Below are positions 43,063-52,072 of a stretch of 64,000 nucleotides of DNA, one piece after another. The DNA comes from an uncultured Lachnospiraceae bacterium (GTDB lineage: Bacteria > Bacillota > Clostridia > Lachnospirales > Lachnospiraceae), in NCBI GenBank assembly GCA_910577175.1, contig CAJTLU010000004.1, positions 144,672 through 208,671 of the forward strand, written 5' to 3'. Made by a program: the position numbers and the translations under genes. Within the stretch, counting starts at the first letter, position 1, and the number at the start of each line of letters is the position of its first letter. Under the pieces are notes generated by a model. The model did no database searches and was not told where the DNA came from. It saw only the letters and a program-made list of their open reading frames with translations.

Positions 43063-44106
43063 TTATATCAGGTACCGCAAAAAGGTTGCCACTTCTCCCA
43101 GCACATAGTGGACAATGCACAGTCCCCATATATTCCCCTGTTTATGGTACAGCACACCCAATGCCCCTAACAAAATCGAAGCGCCAATCATAAACGGCAA
43201 TCCATAAGCAATATGAAGCACGCCAAACATCAATGCGGATATGACAATGGATGTCGCTCCCGCATATTTTCCTATGAAAATACGGTTTAAACTTTCCTGC
43301 ATGACGCCCCTTGCCAAAAACTCCTGCAATATTACCGTAAACGGATAAATGACATCTGCAAAGGTTCCAACGCTCCAATCCCAAAAAGGCGCGCCTTCAG
43401 GGAAAAAGCCCGGTGCTATCTTCAAAATTGCAATCTTTCCCAAAATCAGAATAACCGTTCCCGCCAAAGTAATCAAAATGTTCGGAATAAAGGTAGCCTT
43501 TACATTTTTAATTCTGAGCCCGATGTCCTTAAAGGAAAATGAAGTGGTTTTCAGTATAATTAAAAACATTACAACTGACATACCCTCAATCATCATACCC
43601 ATCACCCATGTAGGAGGCTCCGCATTAAGATAGCGCAACAGGCTCCACAAAAAAAGGTATATGCATACACAGGTCATCAATACTGCAAATATTGTGGAAG
43701 ACTCCCGGCGCTGTCTGCTCAGTCTGGCAACCTCTGTAACATCTGTAAAAAGAACAACAATTCCTATTTTTTTCTCTTTTGTCTCTCCATATAAAAAAGA
43801 AGAGGTCAGATTAAAATAACGCAGTTCCTTGTTTTTTGCCTTATAGACCGCTTCACCACTGTGCGCATGCGCCTTGTCGTAAACGGCATCTACAACAAAC
43901 TGATGGAATTTATCATTTGTTTCATCCGGGTCCCCTGCCATAAACTCCGTTCCATACTTTCTGCCGGTCATATCCTCATCCACGCCCAGCATAGCGCGCC
44001 CCCGGTCATTGAGATATAATATCTGCCCATGGATATCCAGCACCAGCACGCCGTCATTCATATCCCTTAAAATCCTTGGTATAATTTCGTTTATCTCTGT
44101 CTCCAT
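43063..44106 (-). CDS. PAS domain fused to a CPBP-family membrane protease-like domain
   Basis: 347 residues. PAS sensor domain at about 8-125 (GVLVLDIHGQILYLNDRGRA), then eight or so membrane helices. The last third is CPBP/Abi: LQEFLARGVMQESL in place of EExxxR, FGVLHIAYGLP and IVHYVLGE. The first Glu of the EExxxR pair is Gln, so protease activity is uncertain. A PAS domain in front of a CPBP domain is unusual. Sits between the symporter fusion and the STAS gene with gaps of 30 bp on both sides. Confidence 0.8.
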   Translation of the reverse strand: METEINEIIPRILRDMNDGVLVLDIHGQILYLNDRGRAMLGVDEDMTGRKYGTEFMAGDPDETNDKFHQFVVDAVYDKAHAHSGEAVYKAKNKELRYFNLTSSFLYGETKEKKIGIVVLFTDVTEVARLSRQRRESSTIFAVLMTCVCIYLFLWSLLRYLNAEPPTWVMGMMIEGMSVVMFLIILKTTSFSFKDIGLRIKNVKATFIPNILITLAGTVILILGKIAILKIAPGFFPEGAPFWDWSVGTFADVIYPFTVILQEFLARGVMQESLNRIFIGKYAGATSIVISALMFGVLHIAYGLPFMIGASILLGALGVLYHKQGNIWGLCIVHYVLGEVATFLRYLI

Positions 44107-44136
44107 GCCATGTCTCCCCGTTCAAACTCTAATACG

Positions 44137-45720
44137 CTAGTCCCGCGCTAACTTTTCTTTATCTAACAGCTTCAAATATCCGGCAGTAAGGGTCACTTCT
44201 GCCTGCAGACATGTCAATCCGGAAGACGTCATAATAAAATCCAAAATGGAATTAAGCGCAACCGCAATTGCAATCGCCTCGCCCGGAATATTCAGCTGCA
44301 TAAACATAACTGTAAAAATAGAAAGCGCTCCGCCTGGAACCGGAGGCGCTGCCATAGCCAGAAGTCCTACCGTCAAAACAGCGGTTACCAGCCACATAAC
44401 AGTAATCTCCGTATTATACTCTTCCGCCGTACATAAAGCCATGGTAAGAAAACAGATGACGCCGCCCGGTTTATAAACCACCTGTCCCAACGGAATTGCA
44501 AAATTTGCCACCTTATCCGGAATTCCCAGCCGATTCGTACACGTTTCAAGATTTGTAGCAAATGCTGCCGCGGAAGAAGCCGTTGACAAAGCAATCAGAT
44601 AAGTAGGAAGCAGTTTTTTGACCAGCAAAACCGGACTAATCCGAAATCTTGCCGCCACCATAAATACATAAAACAGTATAAGAAGCAGACAACCAGGTAT
44701 GGCGAGCGCAAAAACTTTTATAATTCCCCAAAAAGTCACTCCGGCATCAAACAGCATCAGATTAAAAATACTTAAAAAAACAAACACGGGAACAAACCTT
44801 CCGATTGCTTCCATCAGAAAATGCACTACTTCATTCGCCTGCACTATGACATCCTGTAATACCGATACCCGTTGTCCCAGGACGAGCAATGCGATACCGG
44901 TACATACGCCTAAAAAAATAATCTGCAAAGCATTTCCTTCCAAAAACGGTGATACAATATCAGACGGTACAATTCCCAGCACCATTGTATAAATATCTGC
45001 AAAACCGCCGAAAGCCGCTTCATTTTTTCCCCAGACAATTTCAAAAAAAGGACTTGCCAGAAGAATAAACACAGTACCAATAGCAAATGTACTGATTACC
45101 ATTCTTGTAATTAGCCTTTTTCCGATTTTTCCCACGGTTGCCAGATCTCCCATGCTGATGATCCCCCAGCAGACCGCAAGAAATATCATAGGGGAAGAAA
45201 TCGCCCGCAAAATACCCAGGATGGTATTGAAAATCGGTTCCGTAATTCCGACGGCACTATTTTTTACCTCTTCCGGAAGAATCCTCGTAACACCTCCAAG
45301 AAAGAGTGCGGCTAAAATTGCAATTACCAGCCCTGCCATCTGCCCGATATGAGCCTTTTGCGGAGGATAGCATATCAAACAATTTCTTCCATCCTTATAG
45401 GAATAATCAAGCGCGAGTCCTGCCTGTGACAGAAGCCGGCTGCTAAACAGAACGCCTTGTGCATCTTCATCAACGCCAATCTGCATCCCTTCCACACAAA
45501 CCTCAATCGTAAGCCTTCCGAATTTTTGCACGGTTTTGTATAATACAAACGCGCCTTCTAATTTATCCAGCCATACTCCTAAAATTTCTTCCAGAGACAG
45601 CCGGATACGGATAACATCCCTTTTGTCTGTCCCCGCCTCTGTCAAAGCTCCGGCAAGCAGCAGAGACAATCGGTCAATTGTCTCTGCTGATAATATGAAT
45701 TCTTCTCTGCATTGTTTCAT
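44137..45720 (-). CDS. HATPase-like domain fused to a dicarboxylate/amino-acid:cation symporter
   Basis: 527 residues. Residues about 130-525 are an SDF/GltP-type symporter: LSTASSAAAFATNLE matches the serine-rich re-entrant loop, and FAIPLGQVVYKPGGV and SSGLTCLQAE-type loops follow. Residues 1-120 are cytoplasmic and look like a degenerate RsbW/HATPase fold (IRLSLEEILGVWLDKLEG as N box). The fold assignment of this domain is inference. The fused position at the head of a STAS/SpoIIE operon suggests control of transport by partner switching. The substrate is probably an acidic amino acid or C4 acid. Confidence 0.82.
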   Translation of the reverse strand: MKQCREEFILSAETIDRLSLLLAGALTEAGTDKRDVIRIRLSLEEILGVWLDKLEGAFVLYKTVQKFGRLTIEVCVEGMQIGVDEDAQGVLFSSRLLSQAGLALDYSYKDGRNCLICYPPQKAHIGQMAGLVIAILAALFLGGVTRILPEEVKNSAVGITEPIFNTILGILRAISSPMIFLAVCWGIISMGDLATVGKIGKRLITRMVISTFAIGTVFILLASPFFEIVWGKNEAAFGGFADIYTMVLGIVPSDIVSPFLEGNALQIIFLGVCTGIALLVLGQRVSVLQDVIVQANEVVHFLMEAIGRFVPVFVFLSIFNLMLFDAGVTFWGIIKVFALAIPGCLLLILFYVFMVAARFRISPVLLVKKLLPTYLIALSTASSAAAFATNLETCTNRLGIPDKVANFAIPLGQVVYKPGGVICFLTMALCTAEEYNTEITVMWLVTAVLTVGLLAMAAPPVPGGALSIFTVMFMQLNIPGEAIAIAVALNSILDFIMTSSGLTCLQAEVTLTAGYLKLLDKEKLARD

Positions 45721-45849
45721 TCTAACGAAATGTCACCCGCTTCCCGATTTGTATCTGCCCACCGGAATACCTGCCAGAACTGCGCCCTGTATAATTCAAA
45801 AGGTGCCTTCCGGTCTGTCTGCTTTTGCAGACATCTTTTTTGCTCTCTG

Positions 45850-46044
45850 CTACTTTAATAATCCGCGGTCCCTCGCCAGATTTTCTATACTTCTGTCATA
45901 TGTAGCCTCTGCTTCTTTTGAAAAGAAGCATCCGGGAACCCCTTCATTATGATCGCGGTGATGCGCTACGCAGGCGCAGCATTTCCCATGATTCGGGCAA
46001 TCGTAGGTACAAGGGCACGGTCTTTTGTTATCGCAAGTGTTCAT
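45850..46044 (-). CDS. DUF6485-type cysteine-rich small protein
   Basis: 64 residues with eight Cys, seven of them in the first 30 residues: MNTCDNKRPCPCTYDCPNHG then KCCACVAHHR, and GCFFSKEAEATYDRS closes the core. The pattern suggests metal binding. Function unknown. Short AT-rich gaps on both sides; it is probably monocistronic. Confidence 0.8.
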   Translation of the reverse strand: MNTCDNKRPCPCTYDCPNHGKCCACVAHHRDHNEGVPGCFFSKEAEATYDRSIENLARDRGLLK

Positions 46045-46171
46045 AATTTTCCCCTTTCTAAAAGTTAACTGACCTATCAGAAACTGTTATTTATCATAAC
46101 AAAAAAAACCACTAAAAAAGTGGTTTTGGCACATTTGGTTGCTTTTTAGGCATATTTGATTAAAAGAACGC

Positions 46172-46900
46172 TTATCGCAACGCCTGCTTCTTGCAAAAAT
46201 CTATATACGCCCTCTGCACTTCCGCGCTGCTCCTTCTCGGAATCGGAATCTTCCCGTTTGACAGTTCGATAATACTTGCAGAAACTTTTCGTACAAAAAT
46301 GAGGTTGGCAATATAAGAAGCCCCAATCCGAATAAACTCCGGGTATTTCTGCAGTTCCTCATACATCTGCGCCAGCTTCCCACGCTGCCTGAGTATCTTC
46401 CTGCCGGAAAGATGAAACAGCAGATAATGTCCCTGCGATTCTATGAATACGATTTCGCTGGTGCGCACACGGTACATGCCGTCCACGCATGTAATGGAAA
46501 GCACTATTTCCTCCGGCATTTTCGCAACAGAGCGTCCAAGGGCCGCGTCGAACTGTTCCTGTGTAAATGGTTTTAACAGATAATGAGTAGCATTCATTGC
46601 AAATGCCTCTACTGCATATTCATCGCTTATTGTCAGAAAAATAATATTAGTGTCCGGAGCCTTTGCAAGCATTTCCTTTGCGATGTCCGTTCCAAGAATG
46701 CCAGGCATACAGATATCAAGAAGGGCAATGTCATACGTTTTTTCTTTTTCCACCGCATTTAAGATATCAAGCGCCGTATGATATTCATCCACATCAAAAC
46801 ACAGTTCAGGATGGGCTTCCTCGTAAGCCCCCAGAGCCGCTTTAATCTTTTCCAGCTCACTTTCTATATCATCACAAATTGCCACCTTGCGCAATAACAT
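46172..46900 (-). CDS. LytTR-family response regulator
   Basis: 242 residues from the ATG at 46900. Receiver domain with VAICDDIESE, phospho-acceptor Asp in IALLDICMPGILG, and Lys in LLKPFTQEQF. The C-terminal LytTR DNA-binding domain has IVFIESQGHYLLFHLSGRKI and IRIGASYIANL. No histidine kinase is next to it, so its partner lies elsewhere. AgrA-like and LytR-like members control peptide, toxin or surface genes. The earlier in-frame TTG at 46912 lacks a ribosome site. Confidence 0.9.
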   Translation of the reverse strand: MLLRKVAICDDIESELEKIKAALGAYEEAHPELCFDVDEYHTALDILNAVEKEKTYDIALLDICMPGILGTDIAKEMLAKAPDTNIIFLTISDEYAVEAFAMNATHYLLKPFTQEQFDAALGRSVAKMPEEIVLSITCVDGMYRVRTSEIVFIESQGHYLLFHLSGRKILRQRGKLAQMYEELQKYPEFIRIGASYIANLIFVRKVSASIIELSNGKIPIPRRSSAEVQRAYIDFCKKQALR

Positions 46901-47021
46901 TTTTACCACCAACTTCTTACAAGTCTTTTCAAGTATATCCTATCAAACTTTTGTAATTTTCCTTAACTCAACCATCAGGCTCCCTCACTCGGACCTAAGG
47001 CATCTTTATAGTTGAGTTAAT

Positions 47022-47063
47022 TTTTCCCTTGTTTCTTACCAACAAGCAAAAAACAAGGGAAAA
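47022..47063. terminator. 13-bp perfect inverted repeat between regulator and methyltransferase remnant
   Basis: TTTTCCCTTGTTT (47022-47034) pairs with AAACAAGGGAAAA (47051-47063). It ends 2 bp from the stop of the remnant at 47066. The arms share AAGGGAAA with the inverted repeat at 6590-6666. Confidence 0.6.
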
Positions 47064-47065
47064 CA

Positions 47066-47335
47066 TTATCGCTTTACAAAAACAGTATTTCCCACCTCAA
47101 TCCGGCGGACCCATACAATACCATTTTCCTTCGTAATATCATAGAGCATTCTCTCTTCTTCCGTAGTCTTCTCATACAGGCTGAGGTATTCCTCTCCTTG
47201 TGCAAAAGGAAACTTCATCTCTGTAACCTCTTGCTTTTCCTTTGCAAACCCGTGGCTCATAAATAATTCGTCCAATTCCTTAAAAGAATAAAATTGAATA
47301 TGCCCGTCCTTTTTTACCCGCATAAAACGGATACG
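47066..47335 (-). pseudogene. C-terminal remnant of a class I SAM methyltransferase
   Basis: The frame opens right after the gltX stop and encodes KKDGHIQFYSFKELDELFMS, HGFAKEKQE, FPFAQGEEYLSLYEKT and WVRRIEVGNTVFVK, which is the C-terminal third of small SAM methyltransferases. The SAM-binding N-terminus is missing, and the only early ATG (47323) has no good ribosome site. About 85 residues remain of the usual 200 or more. Confidence 0.6.
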
Positions 47336-48994
47336 TCAAAATTCCGCTCCATCCACCTTTTCCTGATATCTGTGAATCCGCTCCAGTACCCTGTCCTTAC
47401 CCAATACCTTAAGGATGGAGCAAAGGTCCATCGTTCTCGTCTGCGTGGAGACCACATAACGGAGCATCTCGCACACGTCACTGAACAGCCCGGCATATTC
47501 CTCCGGATTCTTTTTATATGCCTTTTTATCGACCGCATAGTTATGCCTTCCTGCAAACTCCTTGATCTCCGCGAACCATTGCTGCGAATCGGCAGAAGGG
47601 TCAAATACGTTTTCCATATAGTCAAGTAACAGTGCCGTGTCCACCTTTCTTACGGAGCTGTCCCAGTCATACGTAAACAGCTCGTCAAACATGAACCAGA
47701 CCTGTGCTTTGATATCGCTGTAGACCGCGATATCTTTTCTTGGCTTCTCGTTCTCCCGGTCAATCCGCAGTACCTCCTTCGTATAGGCAGGGTCTGCCGT
47801 AAATAAACGGAACAGCTGCGGGTCATGCCGTTCTAAGAACGGAACTGCCTTCTCATAAAGCTGCTCTGCTGTCAGCTCGCCAATATAATTTTTGGAGATA
47901 TTGTACATTTTGACAATGTCAAACATCGCGCCGCTGGAGCTCATCGCTTCAAAGGTGAACTTAAAATTATAGATATCCTCCTTCGGATGCTGCAGATACC
48001 ATTCTTCGAAATTGCTGTTTGCAATCGTCGCAAGATAAATTACAACTGCTTCGGACGGCATACCGATATCGCCGTAATAGCTCATTGCACACTCCGGGTC
48101 CTTCCGCTTGCTTAACTTCCGGATAGAGCCGTTATCATTTTTTAATAACGGGGAAATATGCGCATACTTCGGCTCCTTCAGGCCTAACATCTGGAACAGC
48201 TGCTTATGAATCGGATAAGTGGAAATCCATTCGTCGCCGCGGATAATATGGGTAGAACGCATTAAGGTATCGTCTACCACATGGGCAAAATGATAGGTAG
48301 GATACCCGTCCTGCTTCCGGATTACGATATCCATCTGATTCTCCGGCAGGGTAATTTCACCCTTGATTAAATCGTTTAACACGATTTTGTTCTCTTCGCT
48401 GCCCTCCGAGCGGAGCCGGATAATATAGCGGTCGCCTCTCTGGATTCTTTCATATGCCTCATCCGGGGAAAGCTTCCTGCAGGGCGCCCATTCTCCCCAG
48501 TAGCCGATGGAAGCCTCCGCCTCCTCCTGACGTCTGCGGATTTCGTTTACCTCCTCCTCGGTACAGAAGCACGGATATGCCTTCCCCTGCTCGAGCAGAT
48601 ATTTGATAAAGCTCTCATAGATTTTCTTCCGCTGCGTCTGGATATACGGACCATATGCGCCGGTATACTCGTTCTCGTTCTGCGGTCCCTCGTCAAAAGT
48701 AACGTCAAACTTCTTTAAGTCGTCAATAATAAGCTCGATTCCGTTCTCTATCGTCCGCTTGGTATCGGTATCTTCGATTCTCAGATAAAATACCCCGTTG
48801 CTCTGCTTTGCAAAGGTTCTTTCGCAAAAGGTTGCAAACAGCGCGCCAATATGGACAAAGCCGGTCGGACTCGGCGCATACCTTGTTACAATCGCACCTT
48901 CTGCAAGGTTTCTTTCCGGATACTTCGTTAAATAATACGCAATATCGCTGCTTACATCAGGGAAAATCAATTCAGCCAAATCATAGTTATTCAT
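47336..48994 (-). CDS. gltX: Glutamate--tRNA ligase
   Basis: 552 residues. Charges tRNA-Glu (in many Firmicutes also tRNA-Gln). Class I signatures are YAPSPTGFVHIGALF (HIGH-type) and IRKLSKRKDPE (KMSKS-type). FYLRIEDTDTKRTIENG and HIIRGDEWISTYPIHKQ are the catalytic-domain blocks. The C-terminal anticodon domain is present. GAAAGAAG precedes the start. The sequence belongs to the longer GltX branch found in Clostridia. Confidence 0.96.
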   Translation of the reverse strand: MNNYDLAELIFPDVSSDIAYYLTKYPERNLAEGAIVTRYAPSPTGFVHIGALFATFCERTFAKQSNGVFYLRIEDTDTKRTIENGIELIIDDLKKFDVTFDEGPQNENEYTGAYGPYIQTQRKKIYESFIKYLLEQGKAYPCFCTEEEVNEIRRRQEEAEASIGYWGEWAPCRKLSPDEAYERIQRGDRYIIRLRSEGSEENKIVLNDLIKGEITLPENQMDIVIRKQDGYPTYHFAHVVDDTLMRSTHIIRGDEWISTYPIHKQLFQMLGLKEPKYAHISPLLKNDNGSIRKLSKRKDPECAMSYYGDIGMPSEAVVIYLATIANSNFEEWYLQHPKEDIYNFKFTFEAMSSSGAMFDIVKMYNISKNYIGELTAEQLYEKAVPFLERHDPQLFRLFTADPAYTKEVLRIDRENEKPRKDIAVYSDIKAQVWFMFDELFTYDWDSSVRKVDTALLLDYMENVFDPSADSQQWFAEIKEFAGRHNYAVDKKAYKKNPEEYAGLFSDVCEMLRYVVSTQTRTMDLCSILKVLGKDRVLERIHRYQEKVDGAEF

Positions 48995-49089
48995 TTTCTT
49001 CTTTCAGATTTTTCAATCTTCTCCTTTTTTTATTCAGACTCCCCACAGAGCTGTCCCGCCAGACGTCAGTCACCGTCTCTTCCTAAGCT

Positions 49090-49671
49090 TTAACAGTTCC
49101 CTGCAGGCAGATAGTCTCTCATCCTTCCAAGTCCGCCAAGCGTTCCTTTATAACAAAGCTCCACCTGCGGCAGCTCGATAAAGTCTACCGGATGATACAG
49201 CGCCGGGGACTTCGTCAGCTTCAGCAGACCCGCCTCGTTCAAGGTCTCCGCTACAAACTGGGAGCAAAAATACTTGTTCTCACGCTTGTACGCGATTCCG
49301 AAAAAGCACAAAAATGTGCCAAGAACACTGTACTGGAACCTCTTCTGCTTTGGCAGCATCTTTTTAAACTTCCTGCGTAGCGTGTAATAAGAGCTTTCCG
49401 GCACGGACATACGGTACAGGGCGCACGGTGCTGTCTTGCTCTTTGCCATCATACCACTGTCGATGCTCTCCTGCACAAAGCCTGCAGGGAGCGGCAGATT
49501 CGTATACCGTCTTGCAAAACTGTAAAACTGCGTACAATCGCTTTCCATCCCGATGGAAACATGCGTATATTCTTCTCTGGTTGCTATATGTATTACCCGT
49601 GAGAGTAATGACTGCGTTCTGATTAATAAAATATAAATCTCCCTTGTCCCCTGCGTCTCTTTCTTTGCCAT
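49090..49671 (-). CDS. YiiX-like papain-fold hydrolase
   Basis: 193 residues from the ATG at 49671. Permuted NlpC/P60 (YiiX/YebB) superfamily: the active-site His is in TREEYTHVSIGM and the Cys in YFCSQFVAETLNEAGLL. No signal peptide, so cytoplasmic or exported by another route. Members hydrolyse amide or thioester bonds; some act on lipids. Substrate unknown. The ribosome site near 49671 is not decisive, and an ATG three codons earlier is possible. Confidence 0.7.
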   Translation of the reverse strand: MAKKETQGTREIYILLIRTQSLLSRVIHIATREEYTHVSIGMESDCTQFYSFARRYTNLPLPAGFVQESIDSGMMAKSKTAPCALYRMSVPESSYYTLRRKFKKMLPKQKRFQYSVLGTFLCFFGIAYKRENKYFCSQFVAETLNEAGLLKLTKSPALYHPVDFIELPQVELCYKGTLGGLGRMRDYLPAGNC

Positions 49672-49733
49672 TTCCAACATCACCTTCCCGTTTCTCTGGG
49701 CTCCCATGCCGCATCAACATCAATAGCGCTTTT

Positions 49734-49762
49734 ATTATAGTACAATCCTTACGGAAACGCAA
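49734..49762 (-). promoter_or_regulatory. SigA-type promoter of the YiiX-like gene
   Basis: Minus strand: TTGCGT (49762-49757), a 17-bp spacer, TATAAT (49739-49734). Confidence 0.65.
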
Positions 49763-49837
49763 GTATTTCTGCCGATTTGCATGTTGATACTTTTTTCCAT
49801 TGCATGGAGAGCCCGTAGAAGGGATTCCCTTTCTGCC

Positions 49838-50872
49838 TTAAAAGCAGCGGTCCTTATGCTCTTTTTTACATATATTATTTTTAGAACAACGGTAGCAGAC
49901 TTCATTCGGAAGCGGTTCTCCTGCAAAATACTGCCGCAGGTTCTCTGTTGTTGTTTCGGCAATATTCCGCAATGCCTCCTCTGTCAGAAAGGCCTGGTGA
50001 GACGTCACAAGGACGTTCGGCATGGCAATCAGCCGTACCAGTTCATCATCCTGCAGTATCTCACCCGAATAATCCTCATAAAAGAAATCCCCTTCCTCCT
50101 CATATACGTCCAGCCCTGCTGCTCCGACCTTTCCGTCCTTTAAGCCTTCGATTAAGGCTGCGGAATCAATCAGTGCGCCGCGGGAAGTATTTACAATCGC
50201 AACGCCCTTCTTCATATTCCGGATTGCTCCTTCGTCCACGATATGATAGGATTCCTTCGTAAGCGGACAATGGAGGGAAATCATATCCGAATTTTTGCAG
50301 AGTTCTTCAAAGCTCACATAACGGACACCCTCCCGCTCCTTTGGATACGGGTCGTAAGCAAGCACCTTCATCCCGAAGCCAAGGCAGATATCCATAAACA
50401 CCTGACCGATTTTTCCGGTGCCGACTACTCCTACGGTTTTCCCATAAAAATCCGTACCTACAAGCCCTGCCAGACTGAAATTGTACTCCCGTACCCTGTT
50501 GCATGCCCGGTGCAGCTTACGGTTCAGCATTAAAAACATTGCTATCGTAAATTCTGCCACCGCATAAGGGGAATACGCCGGCACACGCACAATATGAAGC
50601 TTTCCGTACGCCTCCTTAAAATCCACATTGTTATAGCCCGCGCAGCGCATTGCCACAATATGAATATTCATTTCCAGCAATGCACGGACTACGGCCGCAT
50701 TAACGGAATCATTGACAAATGCCACGACCGCATCACAGCCTTTTGCCAGCACTACGCTCTTTTCTGAAAGCTTTGACTCACAATATACCATTTCAAATCC
50801 ATACTTTTGGGCAAACTCGTCAAAGTACAGTTTATCGTATGGCTTCGTATCGAAAAAACAAATTTTTTTCAT
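49838..50872 (-). CDS. D-2-hydroxyacid dehydrogenase (D-lactate dehydrogenase-like)
   Basis: 344 residues from the ATG at 50872, with CGGAGG before it. NAD-dependent reduction of a 2-oxoacid, probably pyruvate to D-lactate. VGVVGTGKIGQVFMDICLGF is the NAD loop, NTSRGALIDSAALIEGLKDG holds the catalytic Arg, LDVYEEEGDFFYEDYS follows with an acidic loop, and SHQAFLTEEAL the catalytic His. RCAGYNNVDF and VPAYSPYAVAEF bind substrate. A Cys-rich tail (CYRCSKNNICKK) is extra. Confidence 0.9.
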   Translation of the reverse strand: MKKICFFDTKPYDKLYFDEFAQKYGFEMVYCESKLSEKSVVLAKGCDAVVAFVNDSVNAAVVRALLEMNIHIVAMRCAGYNNVDFKEAYGKLHIVRVPAYSPYAVAEFTIAMFLMLNRKLHRACNRVREYNFSLAGLVGTDFYGKTVGVVGTGKIGQVFMDICLGFGMKVLAYDPYPKEREGVRYVSFEELCKNSDMISLHCPLTKESYHIVDEGAIRNMKKGVAIVNTSRGALIDSAALIEGLKDGKVGAAGLDVYEEEGDFFYEDYSGEILQDDELVRLIAMPNVLVTSHQAFLTEEALRNIAETTTENLRQYFAGEPLPNEVCYRCSKNNICKKEHKDRCF

Positions 50873-50936
50873 TTCTGCCTCCGTTCTTTTTACGCTTCGC
50901 TTTTGTTTCATTATGACGCTTTTGCAAAAAAATTAT

Positions 50937-51968
50937 TCATTCTATGAACCCGACTGTCTCTAAAAGCTCCTCCGTTCTTTCGCTGACACGTGCAAAATCC
51001 ACACACTCTTTATAGATTTCTTCCAGCTCATCATGCAGCCTTTTACACTCCTTCAAACAAAGCATTGCCGCTTCTGTCAGTTTCTGCGCCTCCGCATGGC
51101 ACTGTCCGGCATTTTCATGGCACGCCTTTGCCATAAAATCCGCTCCGGAAACTTCCGCTCCGCCGCTTATCTCCCCGGAAGTCAAAAACTTCCCCTGCTC
51201 CGGCAGATACACATGGTTTACTTTAAGCGGCAACAGCGGATTACAGAAAAGTTCCTGCTTCCCGCCGGAAAGCATCCGGCTTGCCGTATCCAGAACTACT
51301 CCGGCATAGTCCCCTGTTACTTTAACACAGTCTCCTCGTTGTGCCATTCTTTCTGCAAAGCAAACCCTCCCTTTACAGGTTATGGCATCCAGAAAAAGCT
51401 TTCTCGTCTGCTTCTCCCCATGTTCTCCCTTCTCTTCTGTGATTTCTTCAAGACGCTTTTTCAGCTTCTTTTGGTCCAGGCAGGCAGAAACCTCCAGATA
51501 ACGCTCTTCCTCCAATGCTGCTGCCGCCTTCAGATATGCATAGGCCCTGCGGTAGGAAAGCTTGTTTTGTTTTGTCAGCCCTTCCACCTCTTCACGGTAT
51601 TTGATAATCCGTTTCCGGTCAATCTGTTCCCCAAGGTTCAGAATCTCCTCCACGGCGCCCGGGAAAACCGGGTCCATACAGTGCGGTGCAGTTCCGTCGG
51701 CAAAAAGAATGCCGCGTTTTACCAGCCTTATGGCGTCAAGGCTGTCCGGGTCACCTGAACAATAAAAGTATTCGGTTTCCTCTCCCGCTTCCTCAGCCAT
51801 AGCCGCCACGCGCTTCATCAACGTACTCTTTCCGACGCCCGGTCCTCCTTTTATAATAAAGAACCGTTCCAACCGTTCCCATACCGGCAGTATCCCGTCA
51901 AAATAATTGTGAAACCCTTCTCCGCTGTTTCCGCCTGAAAAAAACTTTTGTCCCATTTTTTCACCCAT
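50937..51968 (-). CDS. P-loop ATPase/nucleotide-kinase-like protein (PRK06851-type)
   Basis: 343 residues from the ATG at 51968 (AAGGGA ahead; another ATG four codons on). The Walker A FFIIKGGPGVGKSTLMKRVA lies near residue 38, and EETEYFYCSGDPDSLDAIRL follows. The middle is a long Lys/Glu coiled stretch. No recognised transport or helicase motif. The family is common in Clostridia and Bacilli without a proven function. It lies divergent to dpaA. Confidence 0.72.
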   Translation of the reverse strand: MGEKMGQKFFSGGNSGEGFHNYFDGILPVWERLERFFIIKGGPGVGKSTLMKRVAAMAEEAGEETEYFYCSGDPDSLDAIRLVKRGILFADGTAPHCMDPVFPGAVEEILNLGEQIDRKRIIKYREEVEGLTKQNKLSYRRAYAYLKAAAALEEERYLEVSACLDQKKLKKRLEEITEEKGEHGEKQTRKLFLDAITCKGRVCFAERMAQRGDCVKVTGDYAGVVLDTASRMLSGGKQELFCNPLLPLKVNHVYLPEQGKFLTSGEISGGAEVSGADFMAKACHENAGQCHAEAQKLTEAAMLCLKECKRLHDELEEIYKECVDFARVSERTEELLETVGFIE

Positions 51969-52072
51969 CAGGATTTTTCCCTTTATTCTATTCTGTTCTT
52001 TTCTTTTTCGTGCAAACACAAAACGACATTTCGGGAATACACTGTGTTATAAATGAATCTTAGGAGCAAATT

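Noticed and set aside
45818..45836. Hairpin TGTCTGC/GCAGACA followed by T residues on the plus strand
   Set aside because: No plus-strand gene ends there, and on the minus strand it lacks a T tract after the stem, so I did not call a terminator.
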